Below, in pieces: positions 25,313 to 37,200 of a stretch of DNA of 64,000 bases. Every line of letters begins with the position of its first letter. The stretch's first letter is position 1. The notes under the pieces were generated by a model, which saw only the letters and a program-made list of their open reading frames with translations, was not told the origin of the DNA and searched no databases. The position numbers and the translations under genes were made by a program. The stretch is taken from positions 23,185,187 through 23,249,186 of the forward strand of contig OX578284.1 in the NCBI GenBank assembly GCA_951217055.1, read 5' to 3'. Source of the stretch: Gerris lacustris. Its lineage: Eukaryota > Arthropoda > Insecta > Hemiptera > Gerridae.

Positions 25313-25578
25313 AGGTGTAGTTCAATAACCAAACAACGTCTTCACACAAAATAATTGTATTTGTAACAATTGACCGGTTTCGGCTGTTCTAATGCAGCCT
25401 TCTTCAGATAAACTGTGTAGGTTATAAGGAGACTAAAAATGCACTTGCATTTTGAAAGTATCCTTATAACCTACACAGTTTATCTGAAGAAGGCTGCATT
25501 AGAACAGCCGAAACCGGTCAATTGTTACAAATACAATTATTTTGTGTGAAGACGTTGTTTGGTTATTGAACTACACCT
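25313..25578. mobile_element. Palindromic element with perfect 118-bp arms
   Basis: 25313-25430 and 25461-25578 appear to be exact reverse complements around a 30-base loop. The arms include GACCGGTTTCGGCTGTTC, of a kind common in insect foldback repeats. The homology goes on outside the perfect arms: the right flank has about 20 more bases that look deleted on the left before AGAAGAGG. Confidence 0.85.
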
Positions 25579-25626
25579 ATATTGCCCCTTATTTACCCTC
25601 TTCTATATTGAATTTTAAGATTATAG

Positions 25627-25744
25627 TTAAAGGTGATTTCTGTCTTCGAGTGGTAGGTAGAATAGAATTTGAGGGTTAAGTCTTAAGATAATTAGTAGAG
25701 TAGGGTTGCCTAACTTATCACCCTCCATTCACTATCACCTTTAA
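25627..25744. mobile_element. Small TTAA-flanked inverted repeat
   Basis: TTAA then AGGTGAT at the left, ATCACCT then TTAA at the right, 118 bp in all. This fits a tiny piggyBac-like MITE, but the termini are only 7 bp, so chance is possible. Confidence 0.3.
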
Positions 25745-27265
25745 GAAGCTTGCTTCTCATTGCTGGGTTTCACAATTAGAGTACACTTAATTATCGTTCG
25801 TAAACATTTTTTATGGTAAAATTATTATAAATAAGAAAAAAAAAATTGAATAGGTTTTATTATCTAAATGTTCTTCGACTTATAAAAATAGACAGTCTCG
25901 CAAGTGAAAAGTTAATTTGGTAAAATTATCATTTCCTGTTCTAAATGTGATATAGCTAACACTGTCCAGTTGGGTTCCTAACAGCTGAGTGAAAAGAAAT
26001 GATCTCATTTTTATTGATCCCAATTTCAAATTCCTTACCTCAGTAGACTTAACTGTGACAAAAATTACAAATCAATATCAAAACGGTTCTCCACAATTTT
26101 GCACTTCTCTAACATACCTACTTCTTAACTATTATCACAACATACACACACATATATTACATAAAATTATTATAATTATAGACATTTAAACACACACTAA
26201 TTGTAAATTTGATAAAGTAAATTACTGTGCACTATTAATAAATAACAATTTTAACATAAGATAAAAATATAAAAACAAAAACATGTGTCATAGATGCACT
26301 AGAGAAAAAAACAATAACATACAATTGATTTATTCTAGATGAAAAATGTAACTAAAATTCAAAACATTACATTATTTATGCTGTTGAATACCCCATCGCA
26401 ACATTTTCTGCTTATTTTGGGGAGATGATCATCAGTAGGAAAAAACTCCTATACGCCCTAATTTTCAAAATAGTAACAATTTTTTTATTTTTTTAAATAA
26501 TTATTTTTATAAGCTAAACCTTAAAAAGTTAAATATAAATAAAAAAATATACGGACTTAGTGTCTTAATCAAAATATCAGTAAATTGTTTGTATTCAATG
26601 TCCATTTACAAAATTAAGCGCTATATTTCAAATTATAGAAGAGAATTATCACTTGTGGTTCACATTGCACCTAATTATTGACTAGACAATTATTAACAAA
26701 ATAAATAAGAAACTAAATGCATAAATAACACAAAAAAAAAAAAAACAAAAAAAAAAACTATCTTACACATTTTATAACATGGCAAATGTATTTCAATGAA
26801 ATTTGGCAAATGGATTTTTCATGAAAGGCCAACATAATCTAATATGACCACATTATAATTATTTTTTAATCACATGAATAAATTATTTTTTTAAAAAAAG
26901 AAGTTTAACGAATATTAATTTTTAGTCTCTTTTGTAAAAAACTACAGAGATAATTAATAATAAATATATGATATTTGTCAATATTTAAACAAAAATACAT
27001 ACAATATATAAGTATTAAGAATATATTTTAATTTAATTTAAAAATACAATATATCCTATTTTTTTTAAATACACTAATAATAACAATACATTTTAAATTT
27101 CAAAAATAACTTTGTTCAGGATTAATTTTAAAAAATAAATATATTTGTTATGTTAAGAAATTATTTATTATATTTGACTATAACAATTTTTATAATTAAA
27201 TTAAATGGTAACTAATCAGGAACATGTTTAGATTAAAGGAATTTTTTTTTCTTTAATTCTTTCTG
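25745..27265. other. AT-rich intergenic DNA
   Basis: No exon, RNA gene or clear repeat seen. The 66-codon frame at 25989-26189 has no recognisable motif. Confidence 0.3.
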
Positions 27266-27502
27266 TCATTATAGTATGCGCATTTTGTGTTTTGAATTTT
27301 GTCAGCATGGTAAAATCAAAAAATAGGGGTGGGGAGCCAATAAGAAGTCAGAATATTGAAATCTAGAAGGTCCGCCCAACTAGCCAAACAGATATGTCAC
27401 TAGTAGAAGGGCGAGGCACTAAGGATAACCTCATAGTGGCTTTAGTTTTTCCCTCGCATAGGTTGGCTAATCTGAGTGTCAAAAGTCAAAACTCATAATG
27501 AG
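27266..27502. mobile_element. Dispersed MITE, copy 1
   Basis: Shares GGGTGGGGAGCCAAT, TCTAGAAGGTC, GTGGCTTTAGTTTTTCCCT and a right end GTGTCAAAAGTCAAAACTCA with the copy at 49575-49783. Ends are inverted versions of TATGAGTTATGACTTTTGAC. Confidence 0.7.
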
Positions 27503-27601
27503 TATACTTTAATGAGTTATTTACTTCTTTTTACGATAAATATAACTCAAATAATAAAATCATTGTATAAATAAACAGTAGAGTCACTTGATAGCCTTCA
27601 A

Positions 27602-27830
27602 GGCACTTCTTTAGATTGTTACTCCCCTTATATAAAAAAAACAGAGGCGAGTAACAATCTAAAGAAGCTGCACGGAATGTTCTTCTTTAGACTGTTACTC
27701 CCCTTTTCAAAACAGAAGTGTATCATTCCTTTGACCTAAAGTACACTGGACCAAACATTCCTTTTTCTTAATAGTTATTCAAACAAAGTCACTTATACTT
27801 TAAAAATACATAGGGAGTAACAATCTAATG
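27602..27830. mobile_element. GGCACTTC-type MITE, copy 1 (reverse orientation)
   Basis: Starts GGCACTTCTTTAGATTGTTA and ends in AGGGAGTAACAATCTAATG. A short foldback made of ACTTCTTTAGATTGTTACTC and its inverse lies at its left end; copies 2 and 3 carry the foldback at the right. Confidence 0.75.
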
Positions 27831-28324
27831 AAATATTGATAACTTTGTTGGACACACCATTTTTTGTTTGCTGGTGACATGAAATAATAATTTGTTATGT
27901 AAAGCTGCCTTTGCTTTAATAAAGTTACTATAGGTGGTGAACTTGGGATTTAACTAATGGTAATTTTCATAGATGGTGAAATGAGATAACACCTTGTGGT
28001 TAAAAACTGGTTTTTTTTTTTCAATTAATATTAATTTTTGTGGAGACATTTTTCTTTAATCCTTAGTGTCATATCATCTTTTAGTTAACAAAGGCTCCAG
28101 GTTTATTTTTAACAACTCAAGCTCAACTTTTTGGTGTTATTAGATTTATAATTAATATATATTTTTTTTATGTCTTTGAGACGAAGTCACTTGAAAACGT
28201 ATTACTTCATTATCACAATAACAAAGGTTGACTAGTTTTGACCACTATAAGTTTACTGAGTTTTAACAACAAACTGAAAAAGTTTACTTAATAAACTTGT
28301 TGACTGCCACAATCCTAGTTTATC

Positions 28325-28557
28325 GGTACTTCTTTAGATTGTTACTACCCTATGTGTTTTTAGAACATAAATAACTTTAACTAAATAACTCAAGAAAAAT
28401 TGATGTTTCGTCTAATGTACTTTGGGACAACGGAATATCACTCTTTTGTTTATATAAGGGGAGTAACAGTCTAAAGAAGAACATTCCATACACCTTCTTT
28501 AGATTGTTACTCCCCTCTGTTTTCTTTATAAGGGAAGTAAGAATCTAAAGAAGTGCC
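28325..28557. mobile_element. GGCACTTC-type MITE, copy 2
   Basis: Starts GGTACTTCTTTAGATTGTTA and ends GAATCTAAAGAAGTGCC; internal strings TAAATAACT, GATGTTT, GGAATATCAC and GGGGAGTAACAGTCTAAA are shared with copy 3. Confidence 0.78.
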
Positions 28558-28782
28558 AGTTCATCATTCTCTTACAAAAGCCAACTATTGAATACCAGTA
28601 TTAGAATTATTTTTAAAAAATATATATTAATATTTAAACAAGCTTTATACACCAACTACATTTTATTCAGAAGCCACCAATTTCAGTTTAATGTGTACAT
28701 ACTACGAACTAACTCATGATTGTCCTTGGTGGTAAGATATCGACAATCTAGTTCAATAGTAATTAATTCTACCAATCACATA

Positions 28783-28829
28783 GTGGTAGATTTACATCTA
28801 CCACTATGTGGTAGATGTAAATCTACCAC
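28783..28829. repeat. Perfect cruciform palindrome
   Basis: GTGGTAGATTTACATCTACC(AC) is followed after three bases by its exact reverse complement. Each arm is itself nearly palindromic (GTGGTAGA…TCTACCAC), so four-way folding is possible. Confidence 0.8.
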
Positions 28830-28849
28830 AGCAAAAAAACTACTTATAC

Positions 28850-28917
28850 AAATTTAATACTCCAAGACTTTTCAATGCAAAAAAATTTGCATTGAAAAGT
28901 CTTGGAGTATTAAATTT
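28850..28917. repeat. Perfect 32-bp inverted repeat
   Basis: An arm containing TTAATACTCCAAGACTTTTC is repeated inverted as GAAAAGTCTTGGAGTATTAA with a loop of only a few A residues. Confidence 0.85.
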
Positions 28918-29520
28918 TTTTTCAATCCAATTTTTAATTTATTATAATCTCCTTTCTTATAAAACTTACAAGCTTTTTTAATTTAAATTTATAATTAATA
29001 AAATTATCACAATCAAAACGGAATGTGGGTACATAGATTTTTTTTTTTTCACATAGAATATAACTATTTAATAATTAGACGATTTTATAAACACTGCACC
29101 TTGGTGTTAGATGGACCAATGTTTAATTGTGGGAAAATAGAGTATTTTGGGCTTAAGTTATTCTTTTAATATACAGTTTCTTAACTAGCAATGGCCTATA
29201 CCTACTATGGATCATATGATAAGTTAAGAATTAGGTTTTGTGTTAACTTAAGGTAAATTTTACTGGATTGTTTTGAAAAAAAAAAAAAATTATTCATAAC
29301 ATTCACCCTTGTAGCAGTGAGCTAAAGAATATGTGATATAGTTTCCTAATTAGGACGACAGAATACATTTAATTGCTTTCAGCTTGAAAAAAATCTTCAA
29401 TATAGAATAGCACCCTATAATCTCTAGGAATTTTATACTAAATACGGTATAATATTTTATTTTACATTTTTTTTGGAGGGGTAAAAGCTATATTGGTGGC
29501 CACTGAATACTTTAAAGGGT

Positions 29521-29749
29521 AATTTATTAGATTGTTCCTCCACTATGTTTTTTTAAAATATAAATGACTGACTAAATAACTATTAAGACAAAGGGATGTT
29601 TAGTCCAATTTACTATGGGACGAAGGAATATCACACTTCTATTTTTATAAGGGGAGTAACAGTCTAAATATGAACATTCCATAAACCTTCTTTAAATTGT
29701 TACTCCCCTGTTTTTTTTTCTAAGAGGAGTAACAATCTAAAGAAGTGCC
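29521..29749. mobile_element. GGCACTTC-type MITE, copy 3
   Basis: Same order of internal strings as copy 2, ending AACAATCTAAAGAAGTGCC. The left end is diverged. Confidence 0.75.
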
Positions 29750-30384
29750 GAAAAGGATATATTTTAATTATTATTAATAGTCAACCAAGAAGTGAAAAAA
29801 ACTCAATAAAAACTGTAAACTTAGCTTTGTTTAAAATCGGAACTCACGAGAATTTCCAAAGTCGGTGTAGTCAAGTGCTGATGTTTTTATTTTATTTTCT
29901 AATTGATAGCTCTCCATGACAATTAATCAATTTATATTGTTTTTTTTTTTTGTGTATCTATTTCATTAAAAACTGAGTATACATGATACAAAAATAGCAA
30001 CAATATCGTACTCCTCAGATTGACACCACTCCTTGATCAACCTTTAGTCTAATAAGTTCCCAGGAAATAGGTTATTGAGGGGACATAAATAGATTGAATA
30101 TGGATGAGTTTTTGACTTATTTCTGCTTCCACTTTTAAAATTGAAATTCAGTTGAATAGCCTATTTAAACTGAACCTATGGTTGCAAAAAAATTGTCAAA
30201 CAACTATGGCTTTCACCTCTTTTTTTACTGATTTACAACTTGACCGATAACACAAATTTCAATAAAAGTTAAAAAGGAAACTTTATCAGTTTATTGTTAT
30301 AACACTTAATAATAATCATATTTGAATTAGTAAATCATAAAAAATCACTAATTTGGACATATTTTGATTTTTATCAAACTTTAA

Positions 30385-30960
30385 TTAGACTTTGATTCTC
30401 TCCACACGGTGCAACTGCCCACGTGGGGCCTTAGGGCTTTCAGTAAATTGATTGAAACCAAGTAAATAATTTAAAACTGATACATTTTGCTTGTTCAGTT
30501 TTAAAGATAATTGTTTTGAGTAAGTTGCAGTATCTTCAAATACTATTTTTTCTTTATAATACTTTACTTTCAAGATTTTCGTAGCCCATAAAAATTGAGA
30601 TTAAATTATAACAGAAGTATATTCATTTCTAAGTGCTATTAATTTGTTATTAAGTAAACAAAGTGGTGCATGAGTAAAAAAAGAGAAAGAAGCACTGCTT
30701 GGCCCCTTAGATATTCCTTAAAAGACAAAATAAAAGGAGAAGAATTCATTCTTTTTAGGATATGGTTTCATTCAGTTAGAGTTTCTTGTCTAGCTTAAAA
30801 TTGGAGTAGGTTTACAATCTGGTACATCTTCACACTTCAGCTGAAGTGATCTTGATCCAGGATTTTCAATGAAATCTTTGAAGGATGTCTAACAACAAAA
30901 TTATGGTCCACATCCTAGATGGTGCTTTCAGTAATAAGAGTGTAACAATAGATTTTACAG
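30385..30960 (-). pseudogene. Unassigned protein-like relic, minus strand
   Basis: A frame at 30385-30600 reads SQFLWATKILKVKYYKEKIV, later FEDTATYSKQLSLKLNK, and ends HRVERIKV-stop. Another piece about 30795-30900, in a different frame, reads TSFKDFIENPGSRSLQLKCE. They look like protein but match no family I know and are separated by stops. A decayed processed copy or an old transposon piece is possible. Confidence 0.2.
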
Positions 30961-31189
30961 CCAACAAGAAGTGTTCTCTTTAGAGTAACCTAAGAAGGTT
31001 AGGTTCATGTCAAAACCTCTATATATTAGTTATCTTATATACAGTAATCCGGCATTCTACGGTGCGGCACATTCTGTAATCCAGCACCGATCCTGCATTC
31101 AGACTCTATCATGTTGTTTTGTTGACCTTCTTGACCGGCACAGTTGCCAGAAAGACAAAATATTATATGTACTTTAACAACAGAGGTTC

Positions 31190-33007
31190 TTGATACAGAA
31201 TGCGTGCCTCAAAATTGGTGCGAATCTCTTATCAGCTTAGTCCATAAAAAGGGGGACAAACGAACCCACTCTAATTACAGACCAATAGCATTGTTAAACG
31301 TCATAACTAAAATCTTTACTAACATCTTAACTGCCAGGCTTAATGACTGGGCTGAGTCCAATAATAAGCTGCCGAAGGAACAAGCTGGGTTTCGAAGAAA
31401 CATGGGTTGTGTTAATCATATTTTCACCTTAGCCTCCGTTGCTCAGATCTTCACTCGCAGGAAAGGAAGCTATGTTTTCGCCATTTTTGTTGATCTAAGA
31501 CGTGCCTTCGACTCCATATCTCATAGAAAACTTTGGCAGAAATTAGCGGCTACTGGTGTCAGTAAAAAAAATTATTACAATTCTTCAGAGCCTCTATAAT
31601 CAAGCAACAATAAAACTAAAAGTAAGGAACGAACTCTCAAACCCCATAGACCTCACTGAAGGCGTATTACAAGGAGACCCCTTAAGCCCATTACTTTTTA
31701 TCCTATACTTATCAGACATTGTCTCCTTCTTTAAGGAACAAGGTGCTAGAGGGTTTTCGTTGGATAATGCTTATGAGCTGTTTATACTTCTATTTGCGGA
31801 TGATCTCGTACTCTTGGCTGATTCATGGCATGACGTCCAAACAAAGCTTAACATACTATTAAAATACTGCGAACTTAACTCTCTAGTAGTCAATATCGAC
31901 AAAACAAAAATCCTCCCGTTTCACAAATCGCCCCACCAGTGCCACCTCAAGCCGTCTTTCATGGGGAAAAAGAAAATAGAATACACAAAAAATTATACTT
32001 ACCTTGGTGTAAATTTTTCAAGTACAACAAAATTCATCCAATGCTGTAAAGATATGAAAAGAAAGGCTATTCAAGCTTCCTATCGAGTGCAAGACTTATT
32101 GAAATCATCTAAATCCGATGCCTTCACCACTAAGAAACAGCTTTTCTCCTCTATTGTAAGCTCTACGCTACTCTATGGGTCCGAGGTGTGGGCGCTGAGA
32201 TATCTCAACAACATTGAATCTGTGCAGACAACATATTACAAACGCTTATTTCTACTTCCATGGAATACGCCAAGCCACTTCGTCCGTCTTGAACTCAACC
32301 TCACTCCATTAAGCACAGCTGTCCTTAAGAGGGCACTAAGTTGGCTACAGGGCGTATTGAACAAACCTCAAGACGATATTGCCAAGCTGTGTCTGACTGT
32401 TCTTATAAGACTAGATAAAAACATTGATAACAAAGCCGAGTACAACTGGTACACGCAACTAAAACAACATCTGGCAACAGTAGGTCTGGCAATCGATTTT
32501 GATGAAGAAGACAGCAGCATTGCAAATACTTTTATTGAGAATGCCATGGAAGCTTGGTCCAACCATAGCCTCTCTCTCGACGTGGAATCGTGCATATCAT
32601 CTTCTTACAACCCGTCGTACAGACTTATAAGTTCGCTTGGTCTGGGCGAGGAATATGCCTTAAAAAGAATATCCATCCACAAGATGAGGATGATTTGCCA
32701 ACTAAGATTATGCAACAAGGAAAAAATAAAGATCTTTCACAAGGGAAATAAGTATGAAATTAATTCCGCAGAAAAGTGCTCTATATGCAATCTTCATCAG
32801 GAGGAAAGCCTAACTCACTTCATGTTTATTTGTCCTCACTACGAACCATTCCGCAAGCACTATATTGAAAAATATAAACTCAATCCTTTTGACGAAAAAT
32901 ATGCCATAACCCATTTACTACAAGAGCCCACCATGGACAAAATCAATAGCATTTATTATTTTACCATAGGAGCCTTAAAAACCAGATCATTTTTACTCAA
33001 TGAATAA
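31190..33007 (+). pseudogene. Reverse transcriptase (ORF2 C-terminal part), one frameshift
   Basis: Copies element RNA into DNA at the target. Motifs in order: VHKKGDKRTHSNYRPIAL, PKEQAGFRRN, FVDLRRAFDSISH (catalytic Asp), GVLQGDPLSPLLF, FADDLVLLADS (catalytic Asp pair), VVNIDKTKIL, YLGVNF, then a C-terminal CSICNLHQEESLTHFMFIC zinc motif common in CR1/Jockey-type ORF2s. The endonuclease is missing through 5' truncation. One frameshift falls in an A8 run at 31564-31571; before it the frame is the one open from 31144, after it the one open from 31556 to 33007. No RNase H domain seen. The exact clade is left open. Confidence 0.9.
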
Positions 33008-33513
33008 GAACACTCCAGCTTATAAACCCACCGAAAAATAAATAATGAAATGAATAAACTAACAAACAATTTAAAAATAAATTAAATTAACAAACTTAAA
33101 AATAACAACAATAATATGTTAATTAAATGAACAAATTAAATAAACATAATGAGGTAAAAATCTTAAGAAAAGAAAAAAATCTTACTTTTATTTTTTTTAT
33201 TTTATGCAGGAAGCTTAAATTCAATTTAGTTTATCTTCAATTAACTGAGCGAAGCCATTTTCCTTTATTTGTTTTTTTTTTTAAGAACCTACGAGTAATT
33301 TTATGTGTACTTTTAGAAGAATTTGTTTGTACTTTCACGTATAAATACTACCTAATTACTTGTTGACCTCTATTAAGAATGTATGTGGCTTATTATTATT
33401 ATTATTATTATGTACTTATGATGTAAACACATGAACTCCTATTTGTACGATTTGTAACAATCTAAAACAAATATATTCTATTCTATTCTATTCTATTCTA
33501 TTCTATTCTATTC
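31190..33513 (+). mobile_element. Young 5'-truncated non-LTR retrotransposon
   Basis: A perfect 16-bp target duplication, TTAACAACAGAGGTTC, flanks it (31174-31189 and 33514-33529). It begins inside ORF2 at the N-terminal edge of the reverse transcriptase and ends in a (TTCTA)n tail at ~33475-33513. The intact duplication and a single coding defect suggest recent insertion. Confidence 0.92.
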
Positions 33514-33947
33514 TTAACAACAGAGGTTCAGAATGTGGATGGGCACATAAAATACATGTTTTAATAATTGTGTACATATTTATCTAGAGTGATTTATCTT
33601 TGGTAATCCCATTAAAACTAGTGACTTTTTATAATCCGGCAAAATCAATAATCAGGCAATGCCGAGGTCCTGAACATGCTAGGTTAAAGAGCACCTACTG
33701 TATATAATCATGTTCAAAAATGTAAATATGTTAACAATATGTTATTTTCATACCAAAATGCCCCACATCCATATTATCTTGAAAAAATAAAAAAACAAAA
33801 AAACTATAGTTTATCATCTTTAAAAGCGTATTTTTTTTCCGAGATATGAAAATAAATCTTTAACAAAAGAAAATAAAATTGAAATCTTTCATTATAGATG
33901 TTATTTTTAACTGTACAAGTTATAAGGTAACTTATAAACCTTCTAAA

Positions 33948-33953
33948 TTTATT
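33948..33953 (-). terminator. Possible polyadenylation signal of the cyclase gene
   Basis: AATAAA on the minus strand about 225 bases after the stop. Other A/T-rich matches exist nearby, so this is a position-based guess. Confidence 0.35.
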
Positions 33954-34178
33954 ATTCTATCCATCTCTCATTCAATCTGTTCAATAACAATTCCTCCTAA
34001 CTAACAAACAAATAATAAAAAAAAAATTGAAAAATCTCATTTTTAAATGAAATATGTCCAATAAATGTTACTGAAATATTCATATTCTTGTAGTACATGT
34101 TAGATTAAATATCTAAATTGAATGAGAGAGGATGGATTCAAATTATTTAGTTTTCTATTTGAATGTTTTTTTCAGTGT

Positions 34179-34229
34179 TTAGGCAGGTTCTTTGCTGAGA
34201 AGCCAGTAAGTATCCAAAACTCCTTTCCC
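34179..34229 (-). CDS. Guanylate cyclase terminal exon J
   Basis: Acceptor TTTTTTTAG; 16 codons and TAA. Encodes [16 protein letters not shown] and stop, giving the conserved KGKG…TYWL ending with only a four-residue tail. The C-terminus is therefore intact and short. Confidence 0.93.
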   Translation of the reverse strand, partial: GKGVLDTYWLLSKEPA

Positions 34230-37200
34230 CTAAAAAAATATAAATAGTTAATTAGAGCAATCAATAACAGGAATAAAATGCGATGGTATATCGTTGGGAA
34301 GAAGTAGACAGTGAAAAATGTATCTAATTACAAATAATGTAATGGGATAATTAATAAGGCAGAAATAATAAAAGTTATAATAATAAAAGAAATACAAGGT
34401 TGCTTCATCTAAGCAAGGTGCGCTTCTATGAGTTAGTCAGCCTACTTAGTGGATAAGAGTAAAGTAAGAAGTTTTGTAAAACCACATCTGCCAAAACTGG
34501 TAGATTTGGTTTTCCTTATTTTATAATTTGCAAAAGCTTTATAGAGGTAAACAAGGTTTCACTTTTTTTAAAAAATAAAATAAACTCTTTATGTTGGCAC
34601 TACATTTATAATTTTATCATGAACCAACCTTATGTGTTGTTATCTATGCAACGCACCCAATTATTTAGATATATTGAGATTCTAACAACAAATTGTGATC
34701 AGAGATTAATAACTTTTATAAGGAGTGTCTTATATAGATTAATAAGTATATTATACAGGTTGATTTACCTTAATATCGACAAAGCCTCTATGTTCTGTTC
34801 TGAAACCTCCGACTTCTTCAAGTGCCTTTTGCATTTCCAGACTTATGTGAATTTTTAAAGCTAAAAGAAAGCAATCAAAATTAAACAAAGGTTGAATTAA
34901 CAAATATATTACTGCCATCAAACTTAAAATTAATTTGATTGGAGGAGATTTAACAGGCTAATATTAGGTTAAATACAAGCATCAGCTACTTTACACAACA
35001 ATAGATAAGATTATATCGTCAGGAATCAAACCTGAACCAGTTTCTAAGACACGAATAATAGCAATGAGCAGCAAAGGACACCTCATGCTTATATTCTTTA
35101 TAATATAATATAGATTACCTTCCCCAGTGGATTCCATGCGAGAAGCAGTATTCACTGTATCACCGAAGAGACAATATCTAGGCATCTTAGTCCCAACAAT
35201 TCCAGCAACAACTGGTCCAGTATGAATCCCACTTCTGATCTGTAATTTCTCATGAGGTTGTCCAGGTAGACCAAGCAGTGTAGAGCCTTCCACTAGATCT
35301 AAAGCCATAGTAGCTATCTCAGTCACATGCCTTTTCCCTGAAAACAATAAATATTACTAATTTCACAAAACTTATAAATAAAATAATAATAAAATTAATT
35401 TCTTATGATAGAGGTGTAATTTCTGGGTGGTATTTTTTGACTTTTATCTATAACAGTAAAACTAACAAAAAAAACTCAAAATGCTGCTAAACTATTTATC
35501 AGAACTTCCCACAAATAATAAACAGTAAAACACCACCATTCATGACTTTACTGATTAAGGTTTTGTGTATTTCAGTTTTTTTGTGTTTTTTTTTTCAGTT
35601 CAATTTAAGATTTTTTTTTCAGTTGGGTTCCATACAGAATGGAACCCAGCTTTGCTTATTTCCAGAAGACAATAAAATGTTTCAGTTTTAATCAATTTCT
35701 TTATTGGAATAGGTTTAAAAAGGTAAATTTAAAATAACATGAATTAATTGGGAATGAAATGAGTTTTAACAAAATTTAAAGTTATTTTGTACCTAATGCG
35801 GCAGCGGCTGATTTTTGTGGAGCCAACCTAAATTTTTTTGGTTTCCCAGTAAAATTTAGCATTAGCATTCTGGAAATTCGGGTTTGAAATATGTGGTTAA
35901 AGTTAACAGTTCTTTGAACTTATTACCTGCCACTTTCATTGTTTAAATTCATTAATATTTACACTCTCCTTTTTTTATAAACCAATGTATATTTGACAAT
36001 TATTATATTATTATTGTATTATGACTCTAGAATTTTATATTTGATCAGTTTAATTTGTGGTTTAGTCAAGGAAACAATTGTTTTCCACTTTAAACATAAG
36101 AATCTTTAATTAAGAAGTTGACACTGGAATACTTCCAAAAGGGTTACCTCCATTTACCACTGTGTGTCATGTTTTGCATTTATTTTACACGATTCAAGAT
36201 TTTACATTCAGATAGGGCAACACACTAAAGCCTTTAAGCCACAAGAGAAGTTACACAAGTAGAGGATAAGGCTATGTTTCTCAATAAAGAATTGTGTAAA
36301 ATGTATCATTAATTAAAGGGATTTCTCAGCAACAAAAAGGACCAATATCCAGTGTTTTTGCTCCTCAGCCCAAATTGTTTGATGCAGAACACCAAGTTTA
36401 GAATCGATATTGATCAGGTATTCCACATATCCCAATCACTGAGCTAATAAATAGATAAAGTAATTAAAACTATAACCATATTATTCTACTCAATAACCTT
36501 CCACCCAAAATTGAATTAGTCATTACTCTTAGAGAATAGTTGACCTCAGAGATACATAAACTTCCAATGAAGTCATCTCTAAAAGATTAAGACAAAGAAA
36601 AACAAACATGTTATTTTAATGGGAAAATAAAAGAAATTGTAGGTAGGCTGATTGCATGTTAAAAATGTTTCGGGAGCAGATACTTTTCCTATTGTCAGGT
36701 TTACTACCCGTTATGGCAGATCCTCATTAATAGTAGAAGTAAAGTTTAGATTGATTGTGCATAGTAGTCTCATAGCTTTTGCATGCCCAGTTTTAATTCT
36801 AATCTATTGGGCTTGCTATTGATTTCAACACTTTTTAATTCCAACCAAATCTCAGGGGAATCACTAGTAAAATGTTTATAAAATATACTAATGATTTTCT
36901 ATTCTTTCATCCACAATTCCATACACAATAGAACAATAATAATTGAGGAAAAACAAACAAATAACAATAACAAAGCCTTTCTGAGGATTTGCTATTTTGA
37001 GTTTGGAAACAATTCATATTTATTGGTAATGCTTGTACATTACAAATAAATAAAAAAAAATAAACACATATATGTATATACATTATATTGAGATGACCTA
37101 TTATCCTTTTAAATGTTGGTACTTTCCTACTATCATTCTACCATACAAAAATATTTAATGCAATGAGGAAAAAAATAGGAACATTTAATCCAATGTATAT

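Larger units (their letters stand above)
31042..33700. mobile_element. Possible pogo/Tigger-like MITE, split by a retrotransposon
   Basis: TA dinucleotides flank CAGTAATCCGGC at the left and the sequence ending …CACCTACTG at the right. Both end regions contain CCGGCA/ATCCGGC strings. The termini match only weakly beyond CAGTA, so the family is a guess. Without the insertion at 31190-33513 and one copy of its target duplication it would be about 320 bp. Confidence 0.4.

Noticed and set aside
30385..30573. 62-codon minus-strand frame as a real gene
   Set aside because: It starts at TTG, with a stop a short way upstream, and has no motif I recognise. Listed only as a low-confidence relic.
31042..31189. 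The frame open from 31144 as the true ORF2 start
   Set aside because: The 16-bp target duplication shows the element starts at 31190; residues before that come from flanking DNA.
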